This document shows, one piece after another, positions 1-9,642 of a stretch of 64,000 nt of DNA. The position numbers and the translations under genes were made by a program. This DNA comes from Nocardia ninae NBRC 108245 (GTDB lineage: Bacteria > Actinomycetota > Actinomycetes > Mycobacteriales > Mycobacteriaceae), in the NCBI RefSeq assembly GCF_007990755.1, contig NZ_BJXA01000044.1:1-64000 (forward strand), given 5' to 3'. Position 1 is the first letter of the stretch; every line of letters begins with the position of its first letter. The notes below the pieces were generated by a model. It had not been told where the DNA came from, searched no databases, and saw only the letters and a program-made list of their open reading frames with translations.

Positions 1-2
1 CC

Positions 3-800
3 AAGCACGGTGCGGACCGGCTGGCCAAACAGTTGCGCGGGGCAGGCGTCGCGGCGGGCGCGCTGCACGGCGGCAAGGCGCAGAACAACCGGACGCGCAC
101 GCTGGCGGCGTTCGCGGACGGGTCGATTCCGGTGCTGGTCACCACCGATGTCGCGGCGCGCGGTATCCACGTCGACAACATCTCGCTTGTGGTGCACGTC
201 GATCCGCCCGCGGAGTCCAAGGCGTATCTGCATCGCGCCGGGCGGACCGCGCGGGCGGGTGAGGACGGGGTGGTCGTCACGCTGGTGATGGACGAGGAAC
301 GGCGCGAGGTCGAAGCGATGACTCGCAAGGCGGGTGTCGAGATCGTCGGCATCGATGTTCGGCCCGGCGATCGTCGGCTGATCGAGATCACCGGGGCGCG
401 GCAGCCTTCAGGCGTTCCGGTGGCCGCGCCCGCGCCGCCCAAGCAGCCTGTGGCGGAGAGTAATTCGGGGACTGGTCGGCGACGCTCCGGAGCCCGGCGG
501 CGGTCGGGTGAGACGCGCGGCGGGGGTGCGCCGGTGCGGGCGGAGCATGCGGCGGCCGATCGGCGCAAGGATGGTTCGGCGAAAGGGTCGTCGCGCGATC
601 AGGGTTCGAAGGGCCGGTCCGGCGCGGGCGGCTCGGGTGGGCGCGCTACGGGCTCATCGAGTGGCACTGGATCGAGCGCGCGTGGGGCCGGCTCGGCCAA
701 AGTCGGGGGCGGCGCGGGCGGACGTGGGCGCGGGTCCGGTTCGGGTGGACGCGGGTCCGGCTCGGCGAAAGCGCCGGGTAGCTCGGGCGGTCGCGGATAG
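3..800 (+). CDS. DEAD/DEAH-box RNA helicase, C-terminal part (5' end outside window)
   Basis: This is the C-terminal RecA-like domain of an ATP-dependent RNA helicase; the frame is open from the first bases, so the gene starts upstream. Motif V (VTTDVAARGIHVDN) and motif VI (HRAGRTARAG) are intact; these contact RNA and the ATP gamma-phosphate in the family. From about residue 140 of the visible part the protein becomes a long, low-complexity tail rich in Gly, Ser and Arg. Such basic RGG-like tails are common on actinobacterial cold-shock or ribosome-assembly DEAD-box helicases and bind RNA non-specifically. The role in RNA remodelling is inferred from the family; which paralogue this is (RhlE- or CshA-like) cannot be told without the N-terminus. 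Confidence 0.93.
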   Translation, partial: KHGADRLAKQLRGAGVAAGALHGGKAQNNRTRTLAAFADGSIPVLVTTDVAARGIHVDNISLVVHVDPPAESKAYLHRAGRTARAGEDGVVVTLVMDEERREVEAMTRKAGVEIVGIDVRPGDRRLIEITGARQPSGVPVAAPAPPKQPVAESNSGTGRRRSGARRRSGETRGGGAPVRAEHAAADRRKDGSAKGSSRDQGSKGRSGAGGSGGRATGSSSGTGSSARGAGSAKVGGGAGGRGRGSGSGGRGSGSAKAPGSSGGRG

Positions 801-977
801 TTTGGATGGTCGCGGGCAGCTCGCACGATCGCAGGGAGCTCGCGAGCTGGGGCGAGCGGCGAGAATCGGGCGTTCCGACGGGACTACCGGCGGCGACACG
901 CCCGGGAATGCACGGCGACGCGCCGTGCGCCCGGAGCACTCGCCGGGGACTCGCAACCGTGGGGCAAACTGACGGTT

Positions 978-1823
978 GTGACCAACCATCCAGTGGGTGC
1001 TGTGGCTTGCGCACTGCTGGCGGCGCTGTTCTTCGCGGTGGCTGCGGTCGCGCAGCAACAGGCGGCGGCCGCGGTTCCCGAGGGTGATTCGCTCGTCCGG
1101 GCGCTGCTGCGCAGTCCGCGCTGGTGGGCTGGAATAGCCGGCGATGTCGGTGGTTATGCGATGCAGGTCGCCGCGCTCGCGTTGGGCGCGGTGCTGCTCG
1201 TGCAGCCGATCCTGGTGAGCGCGTTGGTGTTCGCGCTACCGCTGGCGGCCAAACTCAACGGCCGCCGCATCAGCGGGCGCACCTGGGCGACCGCGCTCGT
1301 GCTCACCGCGGCCCTGGCCTGCTTCCTTCTTGTCGGTAATCCGTCGGCGGGCAATACCGATGCGCCCCTACATCATTGGCTATTGCCGCTATTTGCCTTG
1401 GCCACGCTCATCGGCGCAGCCACCATCATCGGCCTCCGCAGTGCCGCCCCCGGCCGCCGCGCCCTGCTCCTCGGTGCAGCAAGCGGATCCCTCTACGGCG
1501 TGGCCGCCGCCCTCACCTCCTACGTCACCACACTGTTCGAACACGGACTCGCGGACGTACTCGGCAGCTGGCAGACCTGGACGCTCGCCGCCGCCGGAAT
1601 CACCGGTGTCTACTTGCAGCAGCGAGCATTCCAAGCCGGCCCCCTCGCCGCGTCCCTACCCGCCGTCACCATCGCCGAGCCCCTCGCCGCAGCCTTCATC
1701 GGCGTCACAGTCCTCGACGAACGCTTCCGCACCAACACCTTCGGACTCGTCGTCACCGCCCTCGCAGTGGTCGTCATGTGCGCCACCACAATCCGTCTAT
1801 CGAGCGCCCAAGCCGCCGCCTGA
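978..1823 (+). CDS. DMT-superfamily (EamA-like) membrane transporter
   Basis: A 281-residue, almost entirely hydrophobic protein with about nine to ten predicted membrane segments, starting with a GTG codon just after a short spacer. The N-terminal helix with AALFFAVAAVAQQQAAA, then LLRSPRWWAGI and an LVQPILVSALVFALPL segment, matches the drug/metabolite-transporter family found across Nocardia and Mycobacterium, which is related to NIPA-type magnesium transporters. The second half repeats the pattern (AALTSYVTTLFEHG, QAGPLAASLPAVTIAEPLAA), as expected for a tandem-duplicated EamA fold. Substrate is unknown. It stands alone between the helicase and a small membrane-anchored hypothetical. Confidence 0.8.
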   Translation: MTNHPVGAVACALLAALFFAVAAVAQQQAAAAVPEGDSLVRALLRSPRWWAGIAGDVGGYAMQVAALALGAVLLVQPILVSALVFALPLAAKLNGRRISGRTWATALVLTAALACFLLVGNPSAGNTDAPLHHWLLPLFALATLIGAATIIGLRSAAPGRRALLLGAASGSLYGVAAALTSYVTTLFEHGLADVLGSWQTWTLAAAGITGVYLQQRAFQAGPLAASLPAVTIAEPLAAAFIGVTVLDERFRTNTFGLVVTALAVVVMCATTIRLSSAQAAA

Positions 1824-1877
1824 TCCGGCATCATGAGTAGCGGGCTGTCAGCGATAGCCGAGGATCAGGGGGAACGC

Positions 1878-2417
1878 ATGCAAGGGTTTCTGGTCGCCGC
1901 GCTCGGGGCCTTCGTCGGCGGATTGGCCGGTTTCCTGTCCTCGCTGCTGCTGACCCGGCAGGAAAGGCGAGCCACCATCACCAGTGAGCTCATGGCCACG
2001 TTCTTCTCGGATGCGTTTCTCGCGCATCGCATTTCGATCTCCGACCTCTGGTACAAATTCAGGGCCGGTGAGGTACTGGCCGAGGATATCGCCGGTGGGT
2101 TCTGGTTCCCCGGCGTCTCCCCGCACTACGTCGGGGACACCTTCGGCACCCTCAACACCCATCAGCACCTCACGGCCTACATCGGCTTCATCGTGCGCCT
2201 CGATCACGAGATGACGCACCGTCGGCTGCATCGAGACGAGATCCGCAGCGCATTCGGGATGCAGTTGCACTACGCCGACGAACTGCTGACCCGAGTCGCG
2301 CAGGCGACAGCCGCGCAAGCCGAGCGCCACAACGCCCTCGCACCCGCGTGGATCGAAGCGGTGCAGCGCGTCCACGATGCCCTTGTCGTCTCCACCACCT
2401 CGATGAACCGCCGCTGA
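1878..2417 (+). CDS. Hypothetical protein with N-terminal membrane anchor
   Basis: I do not recognise the family. I chose the ATG at 1878 because a GGGGGA stretch lies about seven bases upstream; an in-frame start at 1833 has no such site and would precede the hydrophobic segment with an odd polar tail. The 179-residue product begins with one membrane helix (residues about 2-20, FLVAALGAFVGGLAGFLSSL) and continues as a soluble, helical, charged domain with several His and Trp residues. The layout resembles small actinobacterial anchored proteins of unknown role. It follows the DMT transporter by 54 bases and may be cotranscribed with it. Confidence 0.6.
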   Translation: MQGFLVAALGAFVGGLAGFLSSLLLTRQERRATITSELMATFFSDAFLAHRISISDLWYKFRAGEVLAEDIAGGFWFPGVSPHYVGDTFGTLNTHQHLTAYIGFIVRLDHEMTHRRLHRDEIRSAFGMQLHYADELLTRVAQATAAQAERHNALAPAWIEAVQRVHDALVVSTTSMNRR

Positions 2418-2567
2418 ATCCGGTGCGCGGGCCGCACCGCAGTCAGGTTCGCTATGAGCGCGCCGGGACGTTGCGGTAGACCGGTCCGGGGGTGTGGGTT
2501 GCGCCGTCCTCCCAGCCAGCGTGCCCGCGCAACGCTGTGAGGTACATCTCCACCGAGTGCTGGAGAA

Positions 2568-2598
2568 TTGCGCGCTACCGACCGGACTTGGTTATCAT
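2568..2598 (+). promoter_or_regulatory. Candidate promoter of guaB1, possibly leaderless
   Basis: A TATCAT -10 element lies at 2593-2598, only seven bases before the GTG start at 2606, and TTGCGC at 2568-2573 is a weak -35 with a long (19-base) spacer. No Shine-Dalgarno-like sequence precedes the GTG. If the -10 is real the transcript would begin at or beside the start codon, a leaderless arrangement that is common in mycolic-acid actinobacteria. Confidence 0.4.
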
Positions 2599-2605
2599 CG
2601 GTTAA

Positions 2606-4042
<1,437 letters not shown>

Positions 4043-4064
4043 GACACGCCGACACGGCACGACC

Positions 4065-4096
4065 ACCGGCCCACGCGACTCGACGCGTGGGCCGGT
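4065..4096 (+). terminator. Rho-independent-like terminator after guaB1
   Basis: A perfect 13-bp inverted repeat, ACCGGCCCACGCG at 4065-4077 and its complement at 4084-4096, encloses a six-base loop 22 bases after the guaB1 stop. There is no U-tract, as is usual in high-GC actinobacteria. Confidence 0.75.
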
Positions 4097-4151
4097 AACA
4101 TAGTGGTTGCCGGTCTCCGGCAGCACATCTTCGGCTTGCGAAAGGATCCAG

Positions 4152-4210
4152 TTGTCACCCGCGTCCGAGGGCGCAGCACAGGAGGGCTCCTCTACCGAGC
4201 CGGGTGACAA
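4152..4210 (+). promoter_or_regulatory. Structured leader upstream of the CNNM operon
   Basis: A 10-bp perfect stem (TTGTCACCCG at 4152-4161 with CGGGTGACAA at 4201-4210) closes a 39-base interior that contains a second small hairpin, AGGAG-GG-CTCCT at 4179-4190. It lies in the 177-base gap between the guaB1 terminator and the first CNNM start, so it would be in the 5' leader of the transporter mRNA. It does not match the M-box consensus as I remember it. A regulatory role is inference only. Confidence 0.35.
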
Positions 4211-4273
4211 ACCCGGCGTCCTCCTTCCCCCAGCCCCATTCCCCACCGTGCAGTTCCCAGTCCCGTTCGGCGG

Positions 4274-5689
4274 GTGCTGACGATGTCCGTCGCACTCACG
4301 GTGCTCAGCCTGCTGGGGTTCATCGCTCTCACGGCAGGCACCGCCCTCTTCGTCGCCGCCGAATTCTCGCTCACCGCGCTGGAACGCAGCACCGTAGAAG
4401 CGCACGCGCGCGACGGTGACGTTCGCGCCAGGATGGTCCGCCAAGCCCATCGGACGCTGTCGTTCCAGCTGTCCGGCGCGCAGCTCGGCATCACCATCAC
4501 CACGCTGATCACCGGTTATATCGCCGAGCCCGTGCTCGCGCGGCTGCTAAATCCGGTGTTCACCGGAGTCGGGCTGAGCGACACCGCCGCCCGCGGCGTC
4601 TCGCTCGCCCTCGCCCTGGTGCTGGCCACCTCGCTGTCGATGATCTACGGCGAGCTGGTGCCGAAGAACATCGCCATCGCCAAGCCGCTGGCCACCGCGC
4701 GCACCACCGCACCGCCGATGGTCGCGTTCTCCGTGATCTTCAAGTGGCTGATCCATTTCCTCAACAACACCGCGAACTGGGTCGTCCGCAGGCTCGGTGT
4801 CGAGCCGGCTGAGGAACTGCGTTCGGCGCGGTCGCCGCAGGAACTCGGGTCGCTGGTGCGCACGTCCGCGCTGCGCGGCTCGCTGGACCAGCGCACCGCC
4901 CTGGTGATCGACCGCTCGCTGCAGTTCGGCGAGCGCAGCGCCGAGGAACTGATGACGCCGCGGGTGAAGATCGAGGCGCTGGACAAGCTGGACACCATCG
5001 CCGACCTCATCGACGCCGCCCGCCGCACCGGCTACTCCCGTTTCCCGGTGATCGACGGCGACCTGGACAACACCCTGGGCGTCGTGCACATCAAGCAGGC
5101 GTTCACCCATCCCGCGAACGTGCGCCGCACCATCCCGCTGCAGATGCTGGCCCACCCGGTGCCGATCGTGCCCGCCAGCCTGGACGGCGACGAGGTGCTC
5201 GAACGAATCCGCGCCGACGGCATGCAGGTCGCGCTGGTCGTCGACGAATACGGCGGCACCGCGGGCATTGTCACGATGGAGGACATCATCGAGGAGATCC
5301 TCGGCGACGTCCGCGACGAGCACGACGAGGAAGAACTCGACGTGCGCCGAGTGGCCGACGGCTGGGACTGCTCCGGCCTGCTGCGCATCGACGAGGTCTC
5401 CCGCGCCACCGGATACGACGCCCCCGAGGGCGAATACGAGACGCTCGGCGGGCTCGTGCTCACCCGGCTCGGCCGCATCCCCGAAGCCGGTGACGAGGTC
5501 GTGCTGCCCAATCCGCGTTCCCAGCAATGGTCTTCGGGCGAGCAGCCGAGCACCGGCGGCTGGATCGCGCGGGTAGAGCGCATGGACGGCCGCCGGATCG
5601 ACCGGGTTCGGCTACTTCCGGTCGCCCCCGACGACCTCGCGTTCCGGCAGCTGCAAGCCGAACCAGAGCAGGAGCACAGTCATGGGTGA
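4274..5689 (+). CDS. CNNM/HlyC-CorC family membrane protein with CBS pair
   Basis: A 471-residue protein of the DUF21-CBS-CorC_HlyC type. Residues 1-185 form the CNNM membrane domain (AAEFSLTALERS; the SGAQLGITITTL turn; GELVPKNIAIAKPL). A CBS pair follows at about 205-330 with the signature DEYGGTAGIVTMEDI, then the small C-terminal CorC_HlyC domain (GEYETLGGLVLTRLGRIP). Family members move or regulate Mg2+ and other divalent cations at the plasma membrane, with the CBS pair sensing ATP-Mg. The GTG at 4274 and an in-frame ATG at 4283 are both possible starts. It overlaps the next gene by eight bases, and corresponds to Rv1842c by order and type. Confidence 0.9.
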   Translation: MLTMSVALTVLSLLGFIALTAGTALFVAAEFSLTALERSTVEAHARDGDVRARMVRQAHRTLSFQLSGAQLGITITTLITGYIAEPVLARLLNPVFTGVGLSDTAARGVSLALALVLATSLSMIYGELVPKNIAIAKPLATARTTAPPMVAFSVIFKWLIHFLNNTANWVVRRLGVEPAEELRSARSPQELGSLVRTSALRGSLDQRTALVIDRSLQFGERSAEELMTPRVKIEALDKLDTIADLIDAARRTGYSRFPVIDGDLDNTLGVVHIKQAFTHPANVRRTIPLQMLAHPVPIVPASLDGDEVLERIRADGMQVALVVDEYGGTAGIVTMEDIIEEILGDVRDEHDEEELDVRRVADGWDCSGLLRIDEVSRATGYDAPEGEYETLGGLVLTRLGRIPEAGDEVVLPNPRSQQWSSGEQPSTGGWIARVERMDGRRIDRVRLLPVAPDDLAFRQLQAEPEQEHSHG

Positions 5690-6746
5690 CCTCTTCGGTG
5701 TGCTGCTCACCGTGGTGCTGCTCGCGAGCAACGGCTTCTTCGTCGCGGCCGAGTTCGCCCTGATCTCCGCGCGCCGCGATCGCCTGGAAGCACTCGCAGC
5801 GCAGGGAAAGCGCAACGCCGACATCGTGATTCGGGCGGGCGAGAACCTGTCGATGATGCTCGCCGCCGCCCAGCTCGGCATCACCATCTGCTCGATCCTG
5901 CTTGGTCGCGTCGGCGAACCGGCGGTGGCGCACCTGCTGGAGGGGCCGTTCGATTTCCTCGGCATGCCCGACCAGCTGCTGCATCCGGTGGCGTTCGCCA
6001 TCGCGCTCGCCATCGTGGTGGTGCTGCACATCCTGTTCGGCGAGATGATCCCGAAGAACATCGCGCTGGCCGGGCCGGAACGCAGTGCGCTGCTGCTTGT
6101 TCCGGTGCACCTGATGTGGTTGCGGGTGGCCCGTCCACTCATCGCCTTCTACAACCTCTGCGCGAATCTCACGCTGCGGATGTTTCGGATCGAGCCGAAG
6201 GACGAGCTGCAGGCGACCGTCTCCTCGGTGGAACTCGCCGAGATGATCGGCGAGTCCCGCTCGGAGGGCCTGCTCGACGAGGAAGAACACCGCAGGCTCA
6301 CCCAGGCGCTGGGCACCAGCGAGCGAGTGGTCGCCGATGTGATGGTGTCGCTGGCTACCACCAGGACAGTTCCGTTGCGCGGCAACGGAACCACGCTCGG
6401 TGACATCGAAAGCGCGGTCGCCGAGACCGGCTTCTCCCGCTACCCCGTGCGCGCGAGCGACGGGTCGCTGGTCGGCTACATGCATGTGAAGGATGTGCTG
6501 GACAAGGTCGCCGACGAGAACGCGGGGCCGACGACACCCATCCCGCGCACCGACATTCGGCCGTTGCCGACGTTGAGCGTGCACACACCGCTGTACGAAG
6601 CGCTGGCCAGGTTGCGCCGGACGAACAGTCACCTGGGTCGTGTCGTCGATGCCCGCGGAAATACGACGGGCATTGTGGCGCTGGAGGATCTGGTGGAAGA
6701 GTTCGTCGGCACCGTCCGCGACGGGACGCACCGGATCGTCGAATGA
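5682..6746 (+). CDS. Second CNNM-family membrane protein, short form without CorC_HlyC domain
   Basis: A 354-residue paralogue of the preceding gene. The DUF21 domain is present (AAEFALISARRDRLEALA, AAAQLGITICSILLG, GEMIPKNIALAGPERS) with its four membrane helices, followed by a CBS pair (about 200-345, ending GNTTGIVALEDLVEEFVG). It stops there and lacks the C-terminal CorC_HlyC domain found in its neighbour. The start ATG lies inside the end of the upstream gene and its own stop overlaps the next start by ATGA, so the three genes should be translationally coupled. Paired long and short CNNM genes are the normal arrangement beside guaB1 in mycobacteria, suggesting a hetero-oligomer; that is inference. 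Confidence 0.88.
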   Translation: MGDLFGVLLTVVLLASNGFFVAAEFALISARRDRLEALAAQGKRNADIVIRAGENLSMMLAAAQLGITICSILLGRVGEPAVAHLLEGPFDFLGMPDQLLHPVAFAIALAIVVVLHILFGEMIPKNIALAGPERSALLLVPVHLMWLRVARPLIAFYNLCANLTLRMFRIEPKDELQATVSSVELAEMIGESRSEGLLDEEEHRRLTQALGTSERVVADVMVSLATTRTVPLRGNGTTLGDIESAVAETGFSRYPVRASDGSLVGYMHVKDVLDKVADENAGPTTPIPRTDIRPLPTLSVHTPLYEALARLRRTNSHLGRVVDARGNTTGIVALEDLVEEFVGTVRDGTHRIVE

Positions 6747-7642
6747 ACGGGTCGGAAGTCGCCGTCCTAGCCGAAGCGCGGTGGCGCGCACAGGCTGCGG
6801 AGCACCTGGATCGGGTGGATCGACTGGTCGGTCCGTATATCGAACGGCGGGCCGCCGGGTCGTCGCATCCGGTGATCGACTTCCTGTTCACCTATTACGG
6901 GCACAAGCCTGCCCAGTTGCGGCGCTGGCATCCGGGATTCGGCGTCGGACTGGCGGGGGCTCGCGAATACGACGGCGCGCGGGGCTATCACCGGCTCGCG
7001 GCGGATTTTCCGATTTTTACGGCGGACCCCGGCTATCTCGCGCGCCGTCGCGACACCATCCAGTTCGTCGCGAACCTGTTGCGTGCCACCGCATCCCGGC
7101 CCGCACAGCTGTCCTGTTTCGGGTTGCACGAATGGGCGATGGTGTATCGCACCGACGATGTCAGGCATCAGCAGGTGCCGCTGCGGTTGGGCCGGGCCGG
7201 CACCGACGAAGTCGTCGAGTCGATGTCGCTGCGCTGCACGCATTTCGACGCGTTCCGGTTCTTCACCCCCGACGCAGTGGGTCGGAATATCGAGCCGCTG
7301 ACTCGTGCCGATCAGGTCAGCCGGGAACAGCCAGGGTGCCTGCACGCGAATATGGATCTGTACAAATGGGGGTTCAAGCTGGTCCCGCTCGTCCCGTCCG
7401 CGCTGATACTGGACTGCTTCGAACTGGCCTGTGCGGCACGGGAACTCGACATGCGTGCCAGTCCGTACGATCTGGCCGAATACGGGTACGAGCCGGTACG
7501 CATCGAAACACCTTCCGGGCGTGCGGAATACGTGCGGTCCCAGTCCGCGCTGGCAGAGCGATCGGCGGAGCTGCGGCGGGTGCTGCTCGAGGTGTGCGAA
7601 GACCTGCTTGCATACGACGTGGCGAAGCTTCCAACGGACTGA
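6743..7642 (+). CDS. Conserved actinobacterial protein often labelled 3-methyladenine DNA glycosylase
   Basis: A 299-residue soluble protein coupled by ATGA to the second CNNM gene. Proteins of this sequence type (opening with LAEARWRAQAAEHLDRVD, with FLFTYYGHKPAQLRRWHPG and LSCFGLHEWAMVYR) are widely annotated as 3-methyladenine DNA glycosylases. I see none of the hallmarks of the known glycosylase folds: no helix-hairpin-helix Gly-Pro-Asp motif and no AAG-type sequence. The conserved Trp, His, Tyr and Asp residues (CFGLHEWAMVYR, CTHFDAFRFFTPDA) instead suggest an unknown enzyme. Its coupling to the transporter pair hints at a shared regulon. The function should be regarded as unassigned. 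Confidence 0.8.
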   Translation: MNGSEVAVLAEARWRAQAAEHLDRVDRLVGPYIERRAAGSSHPVIDFLFTYYGHKPAQLRRWHPGFGVGLAGAREYDGARGYHRLAADFPIFTADPGYLARRRDTIQFVANLLRATASRPAQLSCFGLHEWAMVYRTDDVRHQQVPLRLGRAGTDEVVESMSLRCTHFDAFRFFTPDAVGRNIEPLTRADQVSREQPGCLHANMDLYKWGFKLVPLVPSALILDCFELACAARELDMRASPYDLAEYGYEPVRIETPSGRAEYVRSQSALAERSAELRRVLLEVCEDLLAYDVAKLPTD

Positions 7643-7664
7643 ACCCCGCACCACACAACGAGTG

Positions 7665-7890
7665 GCCAGTGATCCCCGCTCGCACTTCCCGCCCCGCTCG
7701 CCGCCTATACCCACGCCTCGCATCCCACGCCCCTCGCCGCACCGCGCCGCGCGCCCAGCACCCCCGCCGCGCACTCCACGTCTCGCGTCGTCCAAGCGCC
7801 CCTCGCCCCCACGTCCTGCGCTCCATATCCCGCGCCCCAACGCTCCGCGCCCCACGCTCCTCGCCCGCGTCCCAAGTTCCACGTCATGCA
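7665..7890. other. Strand-asymmetric C-rich, G-poor tract in a gene-free gap
   Basis: The 423-base gap between the CNNM operon and the LVIVD gene contains about 225 bases in which the + strand is dominated by short runs of C separated by GC or A, for example CGCCCCACGCTCC and GCGCCCCAACGCTCC, which look like degenerate copies of one short unit. The minus strand therefore carries many GGGG runs that could form G-quadruplexes. Open frames here are compositional artefacts. A possible promoter with palindrome GTAGTTACTAC (7975-7985) lies just before the next gene. Confidence 0.5.
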
Positions 7891-8065
7891 CCTCAGACGG
7901 TGCGCCATGCCGACGACACCGCCCTGATCAGCTAGTTCATCGAATTTCCGCAAAACCTCCCGCATAAGTTAACGGTAGTTACTACTATTCAGTCAGTTCC
8001 CCGAGCTGTCCCAGTCAGCGGAGGGATGACAGAGCAACACCTTGATGAAGGTTGGGGAGTCGACG

Positions 8066-9640
8066 ATGCGCTCATTGGCGAGCCTGCGGCGTTTCAAACC
8101 ATTGGCCCTGGTCACGGTCGGCCTTGCCGCCGTGTTGATGCTGCCCACCAGCGCATCGGCCGACCTGCAATCCGACATCCAGAACGCGGTCCAGGAGTTC
8201 CTGGACGTCGGCCGCACCTCGGTTCCTCGGGCCGACTGCGGGCCGGGCTCGCTACCCGAGAACGGCATGCAAGGCGACGTCACGGCGGCCGACCGAGACA
8301 GTGGCCGCAGCACCCAGGGCTATCGCTGCAACATGTCGTTCGTGGGCGGCTTCGCCGGTCGCGGTGCGGGCATCACCTCGACCAGCTTCGAGCACTGCTC
8401 TTATATGGGTTCCTTCTTCCCGGGCGACCTGATCAGCGAGGGGCGCGGCGTCCAGGTCGTCGACGCGTCGGATCCCGCGAAGCCGCGACCGACCGCCAAC
8501 CTGACCGAACCCGCGATGCTCGCGGGCACCTGGGAGAGCTTGAAGGTCAACACCGCGCGCAAGCTGCTGGTCGGCACCGGGGTCCCGGTCGGCACGGGCG
8601 TCGGCTACCTGTCGGTCTACGACATCTCCGACTGCGCGCATCCGCGTCTGCTCAATCCCGGGCCCGGCACGAATATGCTGATGCCGCTCCCGATCACGAC
8701 GCACGAAGGCGGCTTCTCCCCGGACGGCAACACCTACTGGGCCTCGGGCATCGCGCCTGGCTTCGTCAGCGCCATCGATCTGTCCGATCCCAGCAACCCG
8801 CACGTCGTCTGGCAAGGCCTGACCGGGATCGAGGCGCACGGCTTCGGCATCAGCGCGGACGGCAACCGGATGTACATCTCCGCACTCGGCGGCTTCACCG
8901 TGCTCGATATCAGCGCGGTGCAGCGCCGCGATCCGAACCCGCAGGTGTCCCACATCGGCCGGGTGTTCTGGACCGACGGCTGGGCGACCCAGCACAGCAT
9001 TCCGGTGACCTACAACGGCAAGCCATACCTCTACACCGTCGACGAAGGCGGTTCGGGCGGTGTGAAACTCATCGATATCTCCGATGACACCAATCCGAAG
9101 GTCGCCGCGAAGATCAAGCTGGAAATCAACCTGCCGCAGAACCTCGACAGCAATATCGGTTCGTCCATGGGCGGTTCGGCCTTCGCTTACGAGTCGCACT
9201 ATTGCACCGCGGACCGCCGGGACAATCCGACGGCGCTCGCCTGCGGCTGGATCTCTTCCGGCATCAGGGTTTTCGATGTGCGCGACCCGTTCGACATTCG
9301 TGAGATCGCCTACTTCAACCCACCGGCCCGCACCGGCCAGAACCTGAGCCTGTGGAATTCACCGCACGCGCTCGCGTCGATCATCGGGGTGCCGTTGATG
9401 AGCGCGCCGCCTGCGATTCGCGCGGTGCTGGAGGGGCAGTTCAATCCGTCGGACGCGCTCACTCCGCGTACCGGCAGGCTCGCCTTCGGCGACGTCTCCA
9501 CCGACTGGTGCCTCTCGCCGCCGGAATGGCGTGGCTCGCAACTGTATGTCACCTGCTCCGACAACGGGTTCATGGTGTTGCAGCTGGAGAACGACGTGTA
9601 TTCGCCGCCGGCGGACCAAGAGTCGATCGTCGGGTCGTAG
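8066..9640 (+). CDS. Exported LVIVD-repeat protein
   Basis: A 524-residue secreted protein. The ATG at 8066 is preferred because GGGGAG lies six bases upstream and the product then opens with a classical signal peptide (MRSLASLRR, then a hydrophobic core ending SASA-D near residue 33). The body has several beta-propeller-like LVIVD repeats: VQVVDASDPAKP, LSVYDISDCAHPRLL, VSAIDLSDPSNPHVV, VKLIDISDDTNPKV and IRVFDVRDPFDIREI. Six or more cysteines suggest disulfides outside the membrane. The family is common in mycobacteria and nocardiae and has no assigned reaction. The DUF305 gene starts three bases after its stop, so the two are one operon and may act on the same surface substrate or metal. 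Confidence 0.82.
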   Translation: MRSLASLRRFKPLALVTVGLAAVLMLPTSASADLQSDIQNAVQEFLDVGRTSVPRADCGPGSLPENGMQGDVTAADRDSGRSTQGYRCNMSFVGGFAGRGAGITSTSFEHCSYMGSFFPGDLISEGRGVQVVDASDPAKPRPTANLTEPAMLAGTWESLKVNTARKLLVGTGVPVGTGVGYLSVYDISDCAHPRLLNPGPGTNMLMPLPITTHEGGFSPDGNTYWASGIAPGFVSAIDLSDPSNPHVVWQGLTGIEAHGFGISADGNRMYISALGGFTVLDISAVQRRDPNPQVSHIGRVFWTDGWATQHSIPVTYNGKPYLYTVDEGGSGGVKLIDISDDTNPKVAAKIKLEINLPQNLDSNIGSSMGGSAFAYESHYCTADRRDNPTALACGWISSGIRVFDVRDPFDIREIAYFNPPARTGQNLSLWNSPHALASIIGVPLMSAPPAIRAVLEGQFNPSDALTPRTGRLAFGDVSTDWCLSPPEWRGSQLYVTCSDNGFMVLQLENDVYSPPADQESIVGS

Positions 9641-9642
9641 CG

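Noticed and set aside
4097-4270. M-box magnesium riboswitch before the CNNM genes
   Set aside because: GGCTCCT and TACCG are present but the GTTAGGTGAGG start, the ACGCCAATGGG block and the AGTGCTAAAGCTCT end of the M-box are absent.
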